Under the pieces are notes generated by a model. It made no database searches, was not told the origin of the DNA, and was given only the letters and a program-made list of their open reading frames with translations. Source: Lachnospiraceae bacterium (GTDB lineage Bacteria; Bacillota; Clostridia; Lachnospirales; Lachnospiraceae). From it: a stretch of 64,000 nucleotides of DNA. The stretch lies in the NCBI GenBank assembly GCA_024403355.1, contig JAKSRW010000001.1:186001-250000 (forward strand), in the 5' to 3' direction. Below are positions 17,362 to 27,292 of this stretch, in pieces; the first letter of the stretch is position 1, and each line of letters begins with the position of its first letter. A program made the translations under genes and the position numbers.

Positions 17362-17793
17362 ATGTTCATGGGTGAATACAATCATACTATTGATCCGAAG
17401 AACAGATTAATCGTTCCTGCAAAGTTTCGTGAAGGACTTGGTGAGAATTTTGTTATTTCATCAGGTCTTGATGGCTGCCTTTATCTTACTCCCGCAAATG
17501 AGTGGGAGAAGTTCACAGAACAGCTTATGGCACTTCCGAACACTATGGAAGCCAGACAGGTTCAGAGACACTTCCTTCGTAACGCAAACGAATGTGAGCT
17601 TGATAAGCAGGGAAGAATTCTTGTACCGCAGAATCTTAAGGATTCGGTCGGACTTGAGAAAAACATTTTACTTATCGGTGTAGGTAAAAGAGTTGAGCTT
17701 TGGGCTGAAGAGAAATATGAGACACTTGCATGCAGCGAATCAATGGAAGCTCTTGTTGAAAAGATGTCTACAACATACGGCCTTAACTTCTAA
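17362..17793 (+). CDS. mraZ: Transcriptional regulator MraZ
   Basis: MraZ is an AbrB-fold DNA-binding protein that represses its own division cluster. The product has 143 residues, the usual length, with two SpoVT/AbrB-like halves: MGEYNHTIDPKNRLIVPAKFR at the start and ANECELDKQGRILVPQNLK in the middle. ATG 17362 lies 8 nt after AGGAGG; upstream ATG 17356 is too close to it, and longer readings would translate the operator. rsmH follows 30 nt downstream. Confidence 0.96.
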   Translation: MFMGEYNHTIDPKNRLIVPAKFREGLGENFVISSGLDGCLYLTPANEWEKFTEQLMALPNTMEARQVQRHFLRNANECELDKQGRILVPQNLKDSVGLEKNILLIGVGKRVELWAEEKYETLACSESMEALVEKMSTTYGLNF

Positions 17794-17823
17794 AAATTGG
17801 CTTCGGAAAGGATTGATATTGAA

Positions 17824-18777
17824 ATGACTGAAAATAAAGCAGCAAACAATTTCAAGCATATATCGGTTCTGCTGAACGAGGTTATTGAAGGGTTAAATAT
17901 TAAAGAAGACGGCATTTATGTAGACGGAACTCTCGGAGGCGCGGGACATTCCTTTGAAATAGCAAAAAGGCTTAAAAACGGCAGACTGATCGGTATCGAT
18001 CAGGACTCGGACGCGATAGCGGCAGCCGGTGAAAGACTTAAGCCGCTTGCAGACAGAACTACGATAGTAAAAAGCAATTATGAAAATATAGATGAAATCC
18101 TTGACAATCTCGGGATTGAAAAGGTATCGGGAATTCTGCTTGATCTTGGAGTTTCTTCCTATCAGCTGGATACACCGGACAGAGGCTTCTCCTACAACTC
18201 AGATGCTCCGCTCGATATGAGAATGGACCGGGAGGGCGGGAAAACCGCAAAAGACATAATCAATGATTATTCGGAGATGGAGCTTTTCCATGTAATCAGA
18301 GATTACGGCGAAGATAAATTTGCAAAGAACATTGCAAAGCATATCTGCCAGGCAAGAGCAAAGAAGCCTATTGAAACAACCTATGAATTAAATGAAATCA
18401 TAAGAGCCGCAATTCCCGCGAAGGTTCGCGAAACGGGAGGACATCCCTCAAAAAGAACCTTCCAGGCAATAAGAATTGAGCTAAACCGTGAGCTTGAGGT
18501 TCTGGAAAATTCAATCGGAAGAATGATTGACAGGCTGGAAGCGGGTGGAAGACTTTGTATAATAACCTTCCATTCATTGGAAGACAGAATAGTAAAAACA
18601 GCCTTTAACAGAGCTGAAAACCCCTGCACATGCCCTCCTGAATTTCCGGTATGTGTATGCGGTAAAAAATCAAAGGGTAAGCACCTTACAAAAAAGGCAA
18701 TTATCCCTGGTGAGGAAGAGCTTGAATATAATTCAAGATCAAAAAGCAGTAAACTAAGAATTTTCGAAAAAAAGTAA
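17824..18777 (+). CDS. rsmH: 16S rRNA m4C1402 methyltransferase RsmH
   Basis: RsmH methylates N4 of C1402 in the ribosomal decoding centre. The 317-residue product shows HISVLLNEV near the start, the SAM loop [53 protein letters not shown] and [10 protein letters not shown], all diagnostic. ATG 17824 lies 12 nt after GAAAGG. It has the standard second place in the mra operon. Confidence 0.96.
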   Translation: MTENKAANNFKHISVLLNEVIEGLNIKEDGIYVDGTLGGAGHSFEIAKRLKNGRLIGIDQDSDAIAAAGERLKPLADRTTIVKSNYENIDEILDNLGIEKVSGILLDLGVSSYQLDTPDRGFSYNSDAPLDMRMDREGGKTAKDIINDYSEMELFHVIRDYGEDKFAKNIAKHICQARAKKPIETTYELNEIIRAAIPAKVRETGGHPSKRTFQAIRIELNRELEVLENSIGRMIDRLEAGGRLCIITFHSLEDRIVKTAFNRAENPCTCPPEFPVCVCGKKSKGKHLTKKAIIPGEEELEYNSRSKSSKLRIFEKK

Positions 18778-18803
18778 CAGGTAACTATTGGGAGGTTTGA
18801 TTT

Positions 18804-19391
18804 ATGGCAACAGCAAATCGCAGCAACAAATTTTCATATAACAGAAATTACTACGAGCAGCGCTACACTACAGCGGTTGACGGAAATACCGCCAGACAGC
18901 TTGAGGAAGAATATGAGGAAGAGTATTACTCTGATGAAGAATTTGACGAGGAATATGCGGCTGAGGATTTCTATGGTGTTGCCCCTGAATATGCTCCCCA
19001 GACCAGACCTGCACAGGAGCCTTCATATGAAGTAAAGATTAAGCGTAAGTACAATTTTAATTTTGCTTATATCGCTATGCTTCTTCTTTCTGTTGGTGCA
19101 CTTTTATTTGCATCAATTAAATACCTTGAGGTTCATTCACAGATTAACCAGAAGGAGCATCAGCTTGCATCTGCCAAGACCGAGCTTAACGACCTTCTTT
19201 CACTTAATGCATCACTTAAGACAAAGCTTGATGTAGAGGTTGACAGAAATTATATCTACTCGGTAGCTGTTTCAAGATTCCATATGCAGTATCCCGACAG
19301 CAACCAGACTGTATACTATGAGAAGCCAACCAGCGGACATGTAAGACAGTATCAGAATATTCCCACTCTTAAGGACAGCTTTTTTCAATAA
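18804..19391 (+). CDS. ftsL: FtsL-like septum protein
   Basis: FtsL is a bitopic divisome protein that works with DivIC/FtsB and DivIB. The 195-residue product has a long acidic cytoplasmic region rich in Glu, Asp and Tyr (about 1-85), one transmembrane helix (about 90-110, FAYIAMLLLSVGALLF), and an external coiled coil (about 112-155, QINQKEHQLASAKTELNDLL) with leucine heptads. Identification relies on topology and position between rsmH and the septal transpeptidase. The acidic N-terminus is longer than in Bacillus FtsL. GGAGG precedes ATG 18804. Confidence 0.8.
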   Translation: MATANRSNKFSYNRNYYEQRYTTAVDGNTARQLEEEYEEEYYSDEEFDEEYAAEDFYGVAPEYAPQTRPAQEPSYEVKIKRKYNFNFAYIAMLLLSVGALLFASIKYLEVHSQINQKEHQLASAKTELNDLLSLNASLKTKLDVEVDRNYIYSVAVSRFHMQYPDSNQTVYYEKPTSGHVRQYQNIPTLKDSFFQ

Positions 19392-19451
19392 TTAATGAAT
19401 GGGTAACGGATTTATGAAATAGACATGCCGGTGACCGGCGTGGAGGCAACA

Positions 19452-21356
19452 ATGGCGAGCAGACGAAAAAAAGAAAAGAAAATAAAAAGATTTAATGCAA
19501 TAATGAGAAAAAGCCTGTACTTTGTGTTTTTTATTATTATTGCAATTTGTGTTTTTCTAATGGTTCGCCTTGTATACATCAATGAAGTCAACGGAGAAAA
19601 ATATACCAAGGCTGTTCTTTCGCAGCAGGCATATTCGAGTAAGATTATCCCGGCAAAACGCGGAGATATAACCGACAGAAACGGAATTGTTCTCGCAAGA
19701 AGCGAGAAAATCTACAATGTGGTGCTTGATCCGAAGGTTATTCTCAGCAAGGAATATTATTATGAGCCTACAATGAAGTCGCTTGTTGAATCTCTTGGCT
19801 ATGACGAGCAGGAGATGAAGGAGCTTATTAAGAATAATTCCAAAAGCTCATATCTGGTGTACGAGAAGAACATAGATTACAGCAGGGTATCTGAATACAA
19901 TAAATATAAATCCTCACATAAGCACGTGGTTGGCGTATGGTTTGAGGAGGAATTCACAAGAGTTTATCCTTATTCGACCTTTGCTTCGCACGTCATAGGT
20001 TTTACAAATAAGGACGGCGGCAGCAACGGACTTGAGCATTATTACAATGAGCTGCTGACCGGTACCGAGGGTATGAAATACGGCTACTTTGATTCGGAGC
20101 TTAATCAGAAGGATGTTGAGAAGGACGCTGTAAACGGCCGCACGATTGTATCAACTATCGATTACAATATTCAAAGTGTCGTAGAGAAGAAGATTAAGGA
20201 ATTCAGAGAGCAGTACGAATGCAATAACATCGGCGTAATTGTAATGAATCCCAATAACGGTGAGGTTTACGCGATGGCTTCAAATGATGAGTTTGACCTG
20301 AATAATCCTCATTCACTCGACCTCTGGTATACAAAGGAAGAGCTTGAGGCAATGGATAACGATGCGAAGGTTGATGCGCTTTATAAAAGATGGCGTAACT
20401 TCTGCATTTCGGATACCTATGAGCCGGGTTCGACCTTTAAACCGATAACGGTTGCTTCCGCACTTGAGGAAAATCTCGTAAACAGCGGCAATACCTTCTA
20501 TTGCCCGGGTGTGCTTGATGTAAGCGGATGGCCCATTCACTGTAACGATGAGCATGGCTGGCTTACACTCACAGAGAGTCTGATGAAGTCCTGCAACTGT
20601 GCGATGATGGATATCGTAAGCAGGCTCGGAAGAGATGATTTTTATAAATACCAGAGGGCATTCGGCTTCGGCAGACCCACCGGCATAGACATAACAGGTG
20701 AGACCTCGGGTATTATTATTGACAAGTCAAAGCTGAACGTAACAGAGCTTGCGACATCAAGCTTCGGTACAACCTTTAACGTATCAATGATTCAGATGGC
20801 TTCGGCCTACTGCTCACTGGTAAACGGCGGAACCTATTATACACCTCATCTTGTTAAGGAAATCAAAACCGATGAGGGTACGACAATTGAAAGCTTTGAT
20901 AACCTTGAGGTCAGACAGACAATCAGTAAAAAGACATCGGATTATATCAGGGGCGCCCTTTTGAAAACAGTACAGAGCGGTACCGGACGACCTGCCCAGA
21001 TTGAGGGTTACGAGGTCGGCGGTAAAACAGGAACCGCACAGAAGCGTCCCAGAACAGAGAAAAAGTTCGTTGTATCGTTTGCGGGCTTTGCACCTGTGGA
21101 TAACCCCCAGCTTCTGATGTATGTTGTAATCGATGATATTCATGATTCGACTCTCTATAACAGCAGCCGTCCCGCTTCCAGCATGACAAGCGCGGTATTC
21201 AAGGAGATTCTTCCTTACCTTGGTGAGTATCCCGAGGGACAGATTGACTATATTGTTGATGAAGAGCTTTTAAGAGTTCTTGATGAAACAACCTCAAGCT
21301 ATGATGAGGAAAACCCCGGAGTTCTTCCTGAGGAATTAGAATACGATGAACAGTAA
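19452..21356 (+). CDS. ftsI: Septal class B penicillin-binding protein (FtsI/PBP2-like)
   Basis: This class B transpeptidase cross-links septal peptidoglycan. The 634-residue product has a basic cytoplasmic start, one membrane anchor (about 23-43), a dimerisation domain with the RGDITDRNG segment, and a transpeptidase domain with SxxK (GSTFKP), SxN (SCN) and KTG (GGKTGTAQ). No PASTA repeat is visible at the C-terminus, which argues for FtsI over SpoVD. ATG 19452 was chosen because GGAGG lies 5 nt upstream; an earlier in-frame ATG 19425 lacks one. A 5-bp hairpin (GCCGG/CCGGC) lies at 19427-19439. Confidence 0.92.
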   Translation: MASRRKKEKKIKRFNAIMRKSLYFVFFIIIAICVFLMVRLVYINEVNGEKYTKAVLSQQAYSSKIIPAKRGDITDRNGIVLARSEKIYNVVLDPKVILSKEYYYEPTMKSLVESLGYDEQEMKELIKNNSKSSYLVYEKNIDYSRVSEYNKYKSSHKHVVGVWFEEEFTRVYPYSTFASHVIGFTNKDGGSNGLEHYYNELLTGTEGMKYGYFDSELNQKDVEKDAVNGRTIVSTIDYNIQSVVEKKIKEFREQYECNNIGVIVMNPNNGEVYAMASNDEFDLNNPHSLDLWYTKEELEAMDNDAKVDALYKRWRNFCISDTYEPGSTFKPITVASALEENLVNSGNTFYCPGVLDVSGWPIHCNDEHGWLTLTESLMKSCNCAMMDIVSRLGRDDFYKYQRAFGFGRPTGIDITGETSGIIIDKSKLNVTELATSSFGTTFNVSMIQMASAYCSLVNGGTYYTPHLVKEIKTDEGTTIESFDNLEVRQTISKKTSDYIRGALLKTVQSGTGRPAQIEGYEVGGKTGTAQKRPRTEKKFVVSFAGFAPVDNPQLLMYVVIDDIHDSTLYNSSRPASSMTSAVFKEILPYLGEYPEGQIDYIVDEELLRVLDETTSSYDEENPGVLPEELEYDEQ

Positions 21357-21382
21357 AATGTGATAATAAAGGAGTAAAAACC

Positions 21383-22738
21383 GTGGACTTTACAAATAAA
21401 AAGGTATTAATAATCGGTACAGGAAAGAGTGGAATAGCAGCTGCAGCTCTTTTGAACAGAACTGATGCAGAGGTAGTTCTTTATGATGATAAAAAGATAG
21501 ACAAGGATGCAGTTCTTGCCAAGCTTCCCAAGGATTACAAGGGAAGGATTGAGTGCGAGGGTATTCCTGCGGATTGCATTGAAAAGCTTGATGTTCTCAT
21601 TTTAAGTCCAGGTGTTCCTAAGGATCTTCCTTTTGTTCTTGATTTTGAAAAGAAGGGTGTAAAGATTATAGGCGAGGTTGAGCTTGCATATTATTACACA
21701 AAGGGAAAAATAGTAGCGGTAACGGGTACTAACGGAAAAACTACAACAACGGCACTTACCGGTGAGATTATGAAGAAGGCCTATAAGAACACACTTGTGG
21801 GCGGAAACATCGGTATCCCTTATACAGAGGTTTGCCTGGAAAGCACGGATGATGGCGTGACAGTTGCGGAAATGAGCAGCTTTCAGCTGGATACTGTTGA
21901 AACATTCCATCCTGCGGTCAGCATGATTCTGAATATAACACCTGACCATCTGGACAGACATCATACAATGCAGAATTACATTAATGCAAAGCTTAACTGT
22001 ACGGTTAATCAGACTGAGGATGATCTTTGCATACTTAATTATGAGGATGAACAGCTTCGTAAGGAAGCAGAGCATATTAAGGCTAAAATCTGCTGGTTCT
22101 CATCGAAAAGAGTTCTCAAGGATGGCTTCTATTATGAGGATGGCACCATTTACAGGGCTGTAAACGGAGACAGCGAAAAGGTTGTAAATGTTGATGAGAT
22201 GATTCTTATCGGCAGACACAACTATGAAAACGTTATGGCAGCGGTTGCTGCAGGCTGCTTTATGGGTGTTCCGATGGACAGCATCAGAGCTGCGCTTCGT
22301 GAATTTACACCTGTTGAGCACAGAATCGAATATGTTACAACTATTAACGATGTTCGTTATTATAATGATTCAAAGGGAACAAATCCCGATGCATCGATTC
22401 AGGCTGTAAAGGCAATGTCCGGACCTACCTTCCTTATCGGAGGCGGTTATGACAAGGGCTCTGAATATGATGAGTGGATTGAAGCCTTTGACGGTAAGAT
22501 TAAGAAGCTGCTTCTTATGGGTCAGACCCGAGAGAAGATTGCGGAATGTGCAAAGAAACACGGCTTTAACGATTACATGTTTGTTGAAAGCATGGAAGAA
22601 GCCGTTGCCTATTGCAAGAAGGAAGCTTTGCCCGGTGATACGGTTCTTCTTTCACCCTGCTGCGCAAGCTGGGGAATGTTTAAGAATTACGAGGAGAGAG
22701 GCAGAATTTTCAAGGATCTTGTAAGAGCTGATAACTGA
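21383..22738 (+). CDS. murD: UDP-MurNAc-L-alanine:D-glutamate ligase
   Basis: MurD adds D-glutamate to UDP-MurNAc-L-alanine. The 451-residue product has an N-terminal Rossmann-like domain (VLIIGTGKSGIAAA), the ATP loop AVTGTNGKTTTTAL, NITPDHLDRH, and YYNDSKGTNPDAS. The start is GTG 21383 after AAAGGAG. mraY normally sits between the transpeptidase gene and murD in clostridial clusters but is absent here. Confidence 0.95.
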   Translation: MDFTNKKVLIIGTGKSGIAAAALLNRTDAEVVLYDDKKIDKDAVLAKLPKDYKGRIECEGIPADCIEKLDVLILSPGVPKDLPFVLDFEKKGVKIIGEVELAYYYTKGKIVAVTGTNGKTTTTALTGEIMKKAYKNTLVGGNIGIPYTEVCLESTDDGVTVAEMSSFQLDTVETFHPAVSMILNITPDHLDRHHTMQNYINAKLNCTVNQTEDDLCILNYEDEQLRKEAEHIKAKICWFSSKRVLKDGFYYEDGTIYRAVNGDSEKVVNVDEMILIGRHNYENVMAAVAAGCFMGVPMDSIRAALREFTPVEHRIEYVTTINDVRYYNDSKGTNPDASIQAVKAMSGPTFLIGGGYDKGSEYDEWIEAFDGKIKKLLLMGQTREKIAECAKKHGFNDYMFVESMEEAVAYCKKEALPGDTVLLSPCCASWGMFKNYEERGRIFKDLVRADN

Positions 22739-22760
22739 TAGAAACCGGGAGTGAACTACT

Positions 22761-23924
22761 GTGGGAGAAAAGAAGGAAACGTACGTAAAAAAAGTATTGA
22801 GTCATTATGATGTAAGCCTGATTCTGCTTATTATATTTTTGTGCGTTTTCGGCCTTATAATGATCTACAGTACCAGCTATTACAACGCAGACCATTATTA
22901 CAATGATGAAGGTCTTTATATTACAAGGCAGGCGCTGTTCTTTGTGGGCGGACTTGTTGCAATGATATTAATCTCGATGATCGATTATCATGTCTGGTTT
23001 AAGGAATATCATCTTTTTAAGATTAGAAAGCTTCCCTTCAGAATGATATGGATTTTATGGCTTTTATGTATCGGACTTCAGTTTTATGTATGGAAATTCG
23101 GTTACTCGGCAAACGGTTCTTCGAGATGGATCAGACTCGGCGCACTTGGTAATTTTCAGCCTTCGGAGCTTACGAAAATATGTTTCGTAATGATGACTGC
23201 GTATCTATGTGTAAGAAATAAAAAGAAATTTGATACTCCGGTCGGATTTGTTCAGGTTATCGGAGTATTGGCATTTCCGCTTTTTCTTGTAGCAAAGCTT
23301 AATCTTTCATCGGCTATTATCATGGCGGGCATTATGATTGTTATCTGCTTTGTAATGAGCCGAAAAAAATGGTATTACTACATTTGCATTGTTCCGGTAG
23401 TTTTGGGCGGAATAGCGTATTTCGTATTCAATGAGGGCTACAGAGCAAAGCGAATTGTAGAATGGCTTCATCCTGAGAATGATCCCGGTTCACAGATTAT
23501 GCAGGGCCTGTATGCTATTGCTTCGGGCGGCTTCTTCGGAAAAGGACTCGGAAACAGTGTTCAGAAGATGGGATACATTCAGGAGGTTCACACCGATATG
23601 ATATTCACGGTTATCTGTGAAGAATTCGGTATTATCGGTGCGATAGCGGTAATAACGGTATTTCTGATGCTTCTTTTGCGATTATTTAAAATTGCAATTA
23701 ATTCATCGGACATGCTTGGCGGACTTATTGCGACAGGTGTATTTGTTCAGATTGCCATTCAGCTTGTACTGAATATCGCGGTTGTTACAAATACAATTCC
23801 GGCAACGGGTGTGCCTCTACCATTTATCAGCTACGGCGGAAGCTCACTGCTGGTGCTTATGGCTGAGATGGGTATTGTATTAAGTGTTTCAAAGTATACG
23901 GTTGAGAATGTTAGCGAAGAATAA
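22761..23924 (+). CDS. ftsW: Peptidoglycan glycosyltransferase FtsW
   Basis: FtsW is the SEDS-family polymerase that works with the septal class B transpeptidase. The 387-residue product has about ten membrane helices and the SEDS motifs NGSSRWIRLGALGNFQPSE and the C-terminal PLPFISYGGSS. DPGSQIMQGLYAIASGGFFG and GNSVQKMGYIQEVHTDMIF are also typical. The start is GTG 22761 after GGGAG. No murG follows, unlike most clusters. Confidence 0.94.
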   Translation: MGEKKETYVKKVLSHYDVSLILLIIFLCVFGLIMIYSTSYYNADHYYNDEGLYITRQALFFVGGLVAMILISMIDYHVWFKEYHLFKIRKLPFRMIWILWLLCIGLQFYVWKFGYSANGSSRWIRLGALGNFQPSELTKICFVMMTAYLCVRNKKKFDTPVGFVQVIGVLAFPLFLVAKLNLSSAIIMAGIMIVICFVMSRKKWYYYICIVPVVLGGIAYFVFNEGYRAKRIVEWLHPENDPGSQIMQGLYAIASGGFFGKGLGNSVQKMGYIQEVHTDMIFTVICEEFGIIGAIAVITVFLMLLLRLFKIAINSSDMLGGLIATGVFVQIAIQLVLNIAVVTNTIPATGVPLPFISYGGSSLLVLMAEMGIVLSVSKYTVENVSEE

Positions 23925-23930
23925 GAATAT

Positions 23931-24677
23931 ATGAAAAAATATGTACCTATACTTATTATTGTGCTGATATGCGGCGGCGTTCTCGGTCTCTTATGGTTTT
24001 GCGATCATAAAATGAAGATTGAAAATGTCGAGGTGATAGGCGGCACAAAATATACGAAGGCAGAAATTGAGGACTTCGTTATTAAAGACGAACTGGATAA
24101 AATCAGTTATCTGCTGTATCTTCGAAAACAGGTTTTCGGAAATGTAGGGAAGATTCCGTTTGTTGAGAAGATTGACATAGAGGTTACCGATATGAATTCG
24201 GTTGTGCTCTATGTATATGATAAGGCGATTACGGGCTGTGTCAAGCATATGGGAAAATATATGCATTTTGACAGAGACGGAATAGTAGTGGAGAGTTCTG
24301 CGGACAGAATGCCTGGTGTTCCCGAGATAACGGGAATTACTTTTTCAAAGGTTGTATTGAACGAAGCACTTTCGGTAGAGGATCAGACAATATTTAAAAA
24401 GCTGATGAATCTTACGCTTCAGTTCAAGAAGGAAGAAATATCCTGCAACAGAATCGATTTTGATTTAAGGAATAATATTACAATCTATTTTGACGGAAAT
24501 CAGGCACTGCTCGGTGCGGGAGAGATTCATGACGAACAGATTGCATGTCTGAAAAAGCTAATAATGGCTTCTGGAGAGCAGAAATATATATACGATTTGC
24601 AAAATTATAACCCTGCAAAGGGTGAGGTTACGGGCAAACCGATAATTGAAGACGAAAATGAATATAATCAGGAATAA
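23931..24677 (+). CDS. divIB: Cell division protein DivIB/FtsQ
   Basis: DivIB is a bitopic divisome protein that binds FtsL and DivIC. The 248-residue product has a short cytoplasmic start, one membrane helix (about 5-24), a POTRA-like domain that begins IENVEVIGGTKYTKAEIEDF, and a beta domain containing VEKIDIEVTDMNSVVLYVYDKA. It starts 6 nt after ftsW with a weak ribosome binding site, so translation may be coupled. Confidence 0.88.
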   Translation: MKKYVPILIIVLICGGVLGLLWFCDHKMKIENVEVIGGTKYTKAEIEDFVIKDELDKISYLLYLRKQVFGNVGKIPFVEKIDIEVTDMNSVVLYVYDKAITGCVKHMGKYMHFDRDGIVVESSADRMPGVPEITGITFSKVVLNEALSVEDQTIFKKLMNLTLQFKKEEISCNRIDFDLRNNITIYFDGNQALLGAGEIHDEQIACLKKLIMASGEQKYIYDLQNYNPAKGEVTGKPIIEDENEYNQE

Positions 24678-24703
24678 TTTTTATAAAAATCCTTGTAAAA
24701 TAC

Positions 24704-24732
24704 TTGATTATTTTTTCAATAATATGTAGAAT
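24704..24732 (+). promoter_or_regulatory. Sigma-A promoter of ftsZ
   Basis: TTGATT (24704-24709) and TAGAAT (24727-24732) are separated by 17 nt in the 97-bp gap before ftsZ. This would let ftsZ be expressed apart from the MraZ-controlled promoter. Confidence 0.75.
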
Positions 24733-24774
24733 ATATACGAATGGGTATTCTTTAATATGAAGGAGGATAAAACC

Positions 24775-26064
24775 TTGATAGAAATTACTAACAGTGAGAC
24801 AAATACTTCAGCAAAAATGATAGTTATCGGCGTTGGTGGTGCCGGTAATAATGCTGTTGACAGAATGATTGAAGACGGTGTACAGGGCGTTGAGTACATT
24901 TGTGTAAATACAGATATGCAGCAGTTAAAGCGCTGCAAGACTTCAAATATTATCCAGATCGGTGAAAAGCTTACAAAGGGACTTGGCGCAGGCGCTAACC
25001 CCGACGTTGGACGTGAGGCTGCAGAGGAGAGCAAGGAGGTACTTGCCGAAGCAATACGGGGAGCAGATATGGTATTTGTTACCTGCGGTATGGGCGGCGG
25101 AACAGGTACAGGTGCCGCACCCTTCATTGCACAGATTGCAAAGGATATGGATATCCTTACAGTCGGCGTAGTAACAAAGCCTTTCAAGTTCGAGAAGAAG
25201 GTTCGTATGAACAATGCCATGAGAGGTATTCAGAATCTCAGCGAGCATGTTGACACACTTGTTATTATTCCTAACGAGAAGATTCTTCAGATTATTGACC
25301 GCAAGACATCGGTTCCCGATGCTTTCAAGAAGGCCGATGAGGTACTTCGTCAGGGTATCCAGGGTATTACAGATCTTATAAATGAAAACGGTATCGTAAA
25401 TCTCGACTTCGCAGATATCCGTACAGTCATGAAGGATAAGGGCGTTGCTCATATCGGTATCGGTACAGCATGCGGTGACGACAAGTGTCGTGAGGCAATT
25501 GTTCGTGCCATCGAGAGCCCGCTTCTTGAAACAAGCATCAACGGCGCAGAAAATATTATCGTTAACTTCTCAGGTGATGTTACAATGTTTGAAGTTAATG
25601 AGGCTTCAGAGTATGTTGAAGAGCTCGTTGGCGAGGATGCAAACGTTATCTTCGGTGCTGTATATGATACTTCGGTACCCGATACATGTACTATTACAGT
25701 TATTGCTACAGGTCTTGAAGAGACAGCTGATATGGCCGCTATCAATAACAGAGGCACAGAGACTGCACCTGCAGCTGCAGGACCCAGAGGAGGACTTGAT
25801 TTCCTTAATGTTCGTCCCGGTGTAAACAATCAGACACCTGTCAGAGCAGCACAGCCTCAGATGCAGCAAAGAGCCGCTGCTCCTCAGCCCGGTCAGCCTC
25901 AGGCAGTAAGACCTAATTTCAATGCACAGCCTCAGGCGGTACAGCCTATCCAGTATGTACAGAAGCCTGTAGCCCGTCCTGCACAGCCTCAGTATCAGGC
26001 AGCTGATAATAAGGATGACGGAGGACAGGTTAACATTCCCGACTTCCTTAAGAGAAGAAAATAA
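24775..26064 (+). CDS. ftsZ: Cell division GTPase FtsZ
   Basis: FtsZ polymerises into the cytokinetic ring. The product of 429 residues has a Rossmann GTPase domain ([22 protein letters not shown] near 107), the T7 loop [11 protein letters not shown], a C-terminal sub-domain, a Gln/Pro/Ala-rich linker (about 330-410), and the conserved tail peptide [11 protein letters not shown] that binds membrane anchors. The start is TTG 24775, 8 nt after AGGAGG. The in-frame ATG 24757 precedes that site and lacks its own. Confidence 0.97.
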   Translation: MIEITNSETNTSAKMIVIGVGGAGNNAVDRMIEDGVQGVEYICVNTDMQQLKRCKTSNIIQIGEKLTKGLGAGANPDVGREAAEESKEVLAEAIRGADMVFVTCGMGGGTGTGAAPFIAQIAKDMDILTVGVVTKPFKFEKKVRMNNAMRGIQNLSEHVDTLVIIPNEKILQIIDRKTSVPDAFKKADEVLRQGIQGITDLINENGIVNLDFADIRTVMKDKGVAHIGIGTACGDDKCREAIVRAIESPLLETSINGAENIIVNFSGDVTMFEVNEASEYVEELVGEDANVIFGAVYDTSVPDTCTITVIATGLEETADMAAINNRGTETAPAAAGPRGGLDFLNVRPGVNNQTPVRAAQPQMQQRAAAPQPGQPQAVRPNFNAQPQAVQPIQYVQKPVARPAQPQYQAADNKDDGGQVNIPDFLKRRK

Positions 26065-26076
26065 ATATTGAAAATG

Positions 26077-26106
26077 AGCCTGGTTCATAATGAATCAGGC
26101 TTTGAT
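26077..26106 (+). terminator. Terminator between ftsZ and mrpE
   Basis: AGCCTGGTTCAT (26077-26088) pairs with ATGAATCAGGCT (26090-26101), a stem of up to 12 bp with a G-T pair, followed by TTGATTTT. It overlaps a possible N-terminal extension of mrpE, which supports the later start for that gene. Confidence 0.7.
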
Positions 26107-26119
26107 TTTGGAGGAATTT

Positions 26120-26584
26120 ATGTTTTTATTGTTGCTTGCTTTATGGATTATTTTCAACGGTAAATTTACGGTTGAAATACTGATTTTCGGAATTGTTATT
26201 TCGTTAGTTGTCAGTGTATTTGCCGTGAAGTTTCTTAAATATAGCTTCAAACAGGAGTTTAAGCTTCTTAAAAAGCTCCCTTACCTTATTGCTTACTGTT
26301 TTGTGCTTGTTTGGGAGATTATTAAGGCAAATGTCGTTACAACAAAGTTTGTTATTAAGGGTATGAAGAAGAATAAACCTATTGTTTATACCTTTACTTC
26401 ACCGGTAAAGTCAAGCTTTGCACAGACTCTGCTTGCGAATTCCATTACCCTGACACCCGGTACGATTTCGGTTTCTTTAAAGGATAATGTGTACAGGGTT
26501 CACTGCCTTGACGAGTCGTTGAGTGACGGAATAGAGCAGTGCAGCTTTGTTAAGCTTTTAATTAAGATAGAGGAGAATTTATAA
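26120..26584 (+). CDS. mrpE: Na+/H+ antiporter subunit MrpE/MnhE
   Basis: MrpE is a small membrane subunit of multi-subunit cation/proton antiporters. The 154-residue product has two or three hydrophobic segments in its first 80 residues, then the family motif LLANSITLTPGTISVSL. ATG 26120 lies 5 nt after GGAGG. The stop overlaps the start of mrpF by one base. No MrpA or MrpD (the ion-translocating subunits) are in this window. Confidence 0.88.
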   Translation: MFLLLLALWIIFNGKFTVEILIFGIVISLVVSVFAVKFLKYSFKQEFKLLKKLPYLIAYCFVLVWEIIKANVVTTKFVIKGMKKNKPIVYTFTSPVKSSFAQTLLANSITLTPGTISVSLKDNVYRVHCLDESLSDGIEQCSFVKLLIKIEENL

Positions 26585-26916
26585 TGGATATTAATGAAAT
26601 TCTTGAATTATTTATGAAGATTGTGATTGCATTAAGCTCATTATGCATTTTTATCTGTCTTATCAGAGCTGCAAAGGGGCCTACAATCGCGGACAGACTT
26701 GTTGCCGTTAATATGATTGGAACACAGGTTATCATTATTATCTGTGTACTTACCGTTTTCCTTCATGAGGACTGGCTGGCCGATATCGCCTGCGTTTATG
26801 CAATGATAAGCTTCCTGGCTGTTGTTGTACTTACAAAGATTTATATCGGTGTATACAGAAAGAAGCTCGCACTCAGTAATGAGAAAAATCAAAAAAGCGG
26901 GAATGCTAAAAACTAA
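26584..26916 (+). CDS. mrpF: Na+/H+ antiporter subunit MrpF/MnhF
   Basis: The 110-residue product has three predicted membrane helices and the family motif GPTIADRLVAVNMIGTQVI. It begins at TAATG overlapping mrpE, so translation is coupled. It is an accessory subunit; the substrate and direction of transport depend on subunits not seen here. Confidence 0.88.
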   Translation: MDINEILELFMKIVIALSSLCIFICLIRAAKGPTIADRLVAVNMIGTQVIIIICVLTVFLHEDWLADIACVYAMISFLAVVVLTKIYIGVYRKKLALSNEKNQKSGNAKN

Positions 26917-26946
26917 TCAATTTCTTTATCGGAAGGACACGGAATA

Positions 26947-27285
26947 ATGGAAAATATCAGAATTATTGCAGCTATTGTGCTGCTGACAATAGGTACGGTA
27001 CTTGGTATAATCTCGGTACTCGGAACCTTCAGATTTAAGTTTGTATTAAACAGAATGCATGCTGCGGCCATTGCGGATACAGGTTCACTTCTTTTATGCA
27101 TCGTCGGACTCTGTCTGCTTACGGGCTTCAGCTTTGTAACTCTTAAATTTATAGCAATCGTACTGTTTTTCTGGATTGCCAGCCCTGTATCGAGCCACCT
27201 TATCAGTAACCTTGTATACCATACAATGGAGAAGGATACCGCAAAAAATGTCAGCATGGTATCAGAGGAAGATAAGACAGAATAA
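26947..27285 (+). CDS. mrpG: Na+/H+ antiporter subunit MrpG/MnhG
   Basis: The 112-residue product has three hydrophobic segments and the MnhG pattern with LGIISVLGTFRFKFVLNRMHAAA and LLLCIVGLCL. It lies 30 nt after mrpF, with GGAAGGACACGG as the ribosome binding region. It ends the E-F-G trio; a new promoter follows. Confidence 0.88.
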   Translation: MENIRIIAAIVLLTIGTVLGIISVLGTFRFKFVLNRMHAAAIADTGSLLLCIVGLCLLTGFSFVTLKFIAIVLFFWIASPVSSHLISNLVYHTMEKDTAKNVSMVSEEDKTE

Positions 27286-27292
27286 AAGTGAC

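Noticed and set aside
24757..24774. ATG start for FtsZ
   Set aside because: The AGGAGG site lies after this ATG and serves TTG 24775 instead.
25449..25829. 126-codon frames on both strands inside ftsZ
   Set aside because: Both are overlapping shadow frames of ftsZ with no independent signals.
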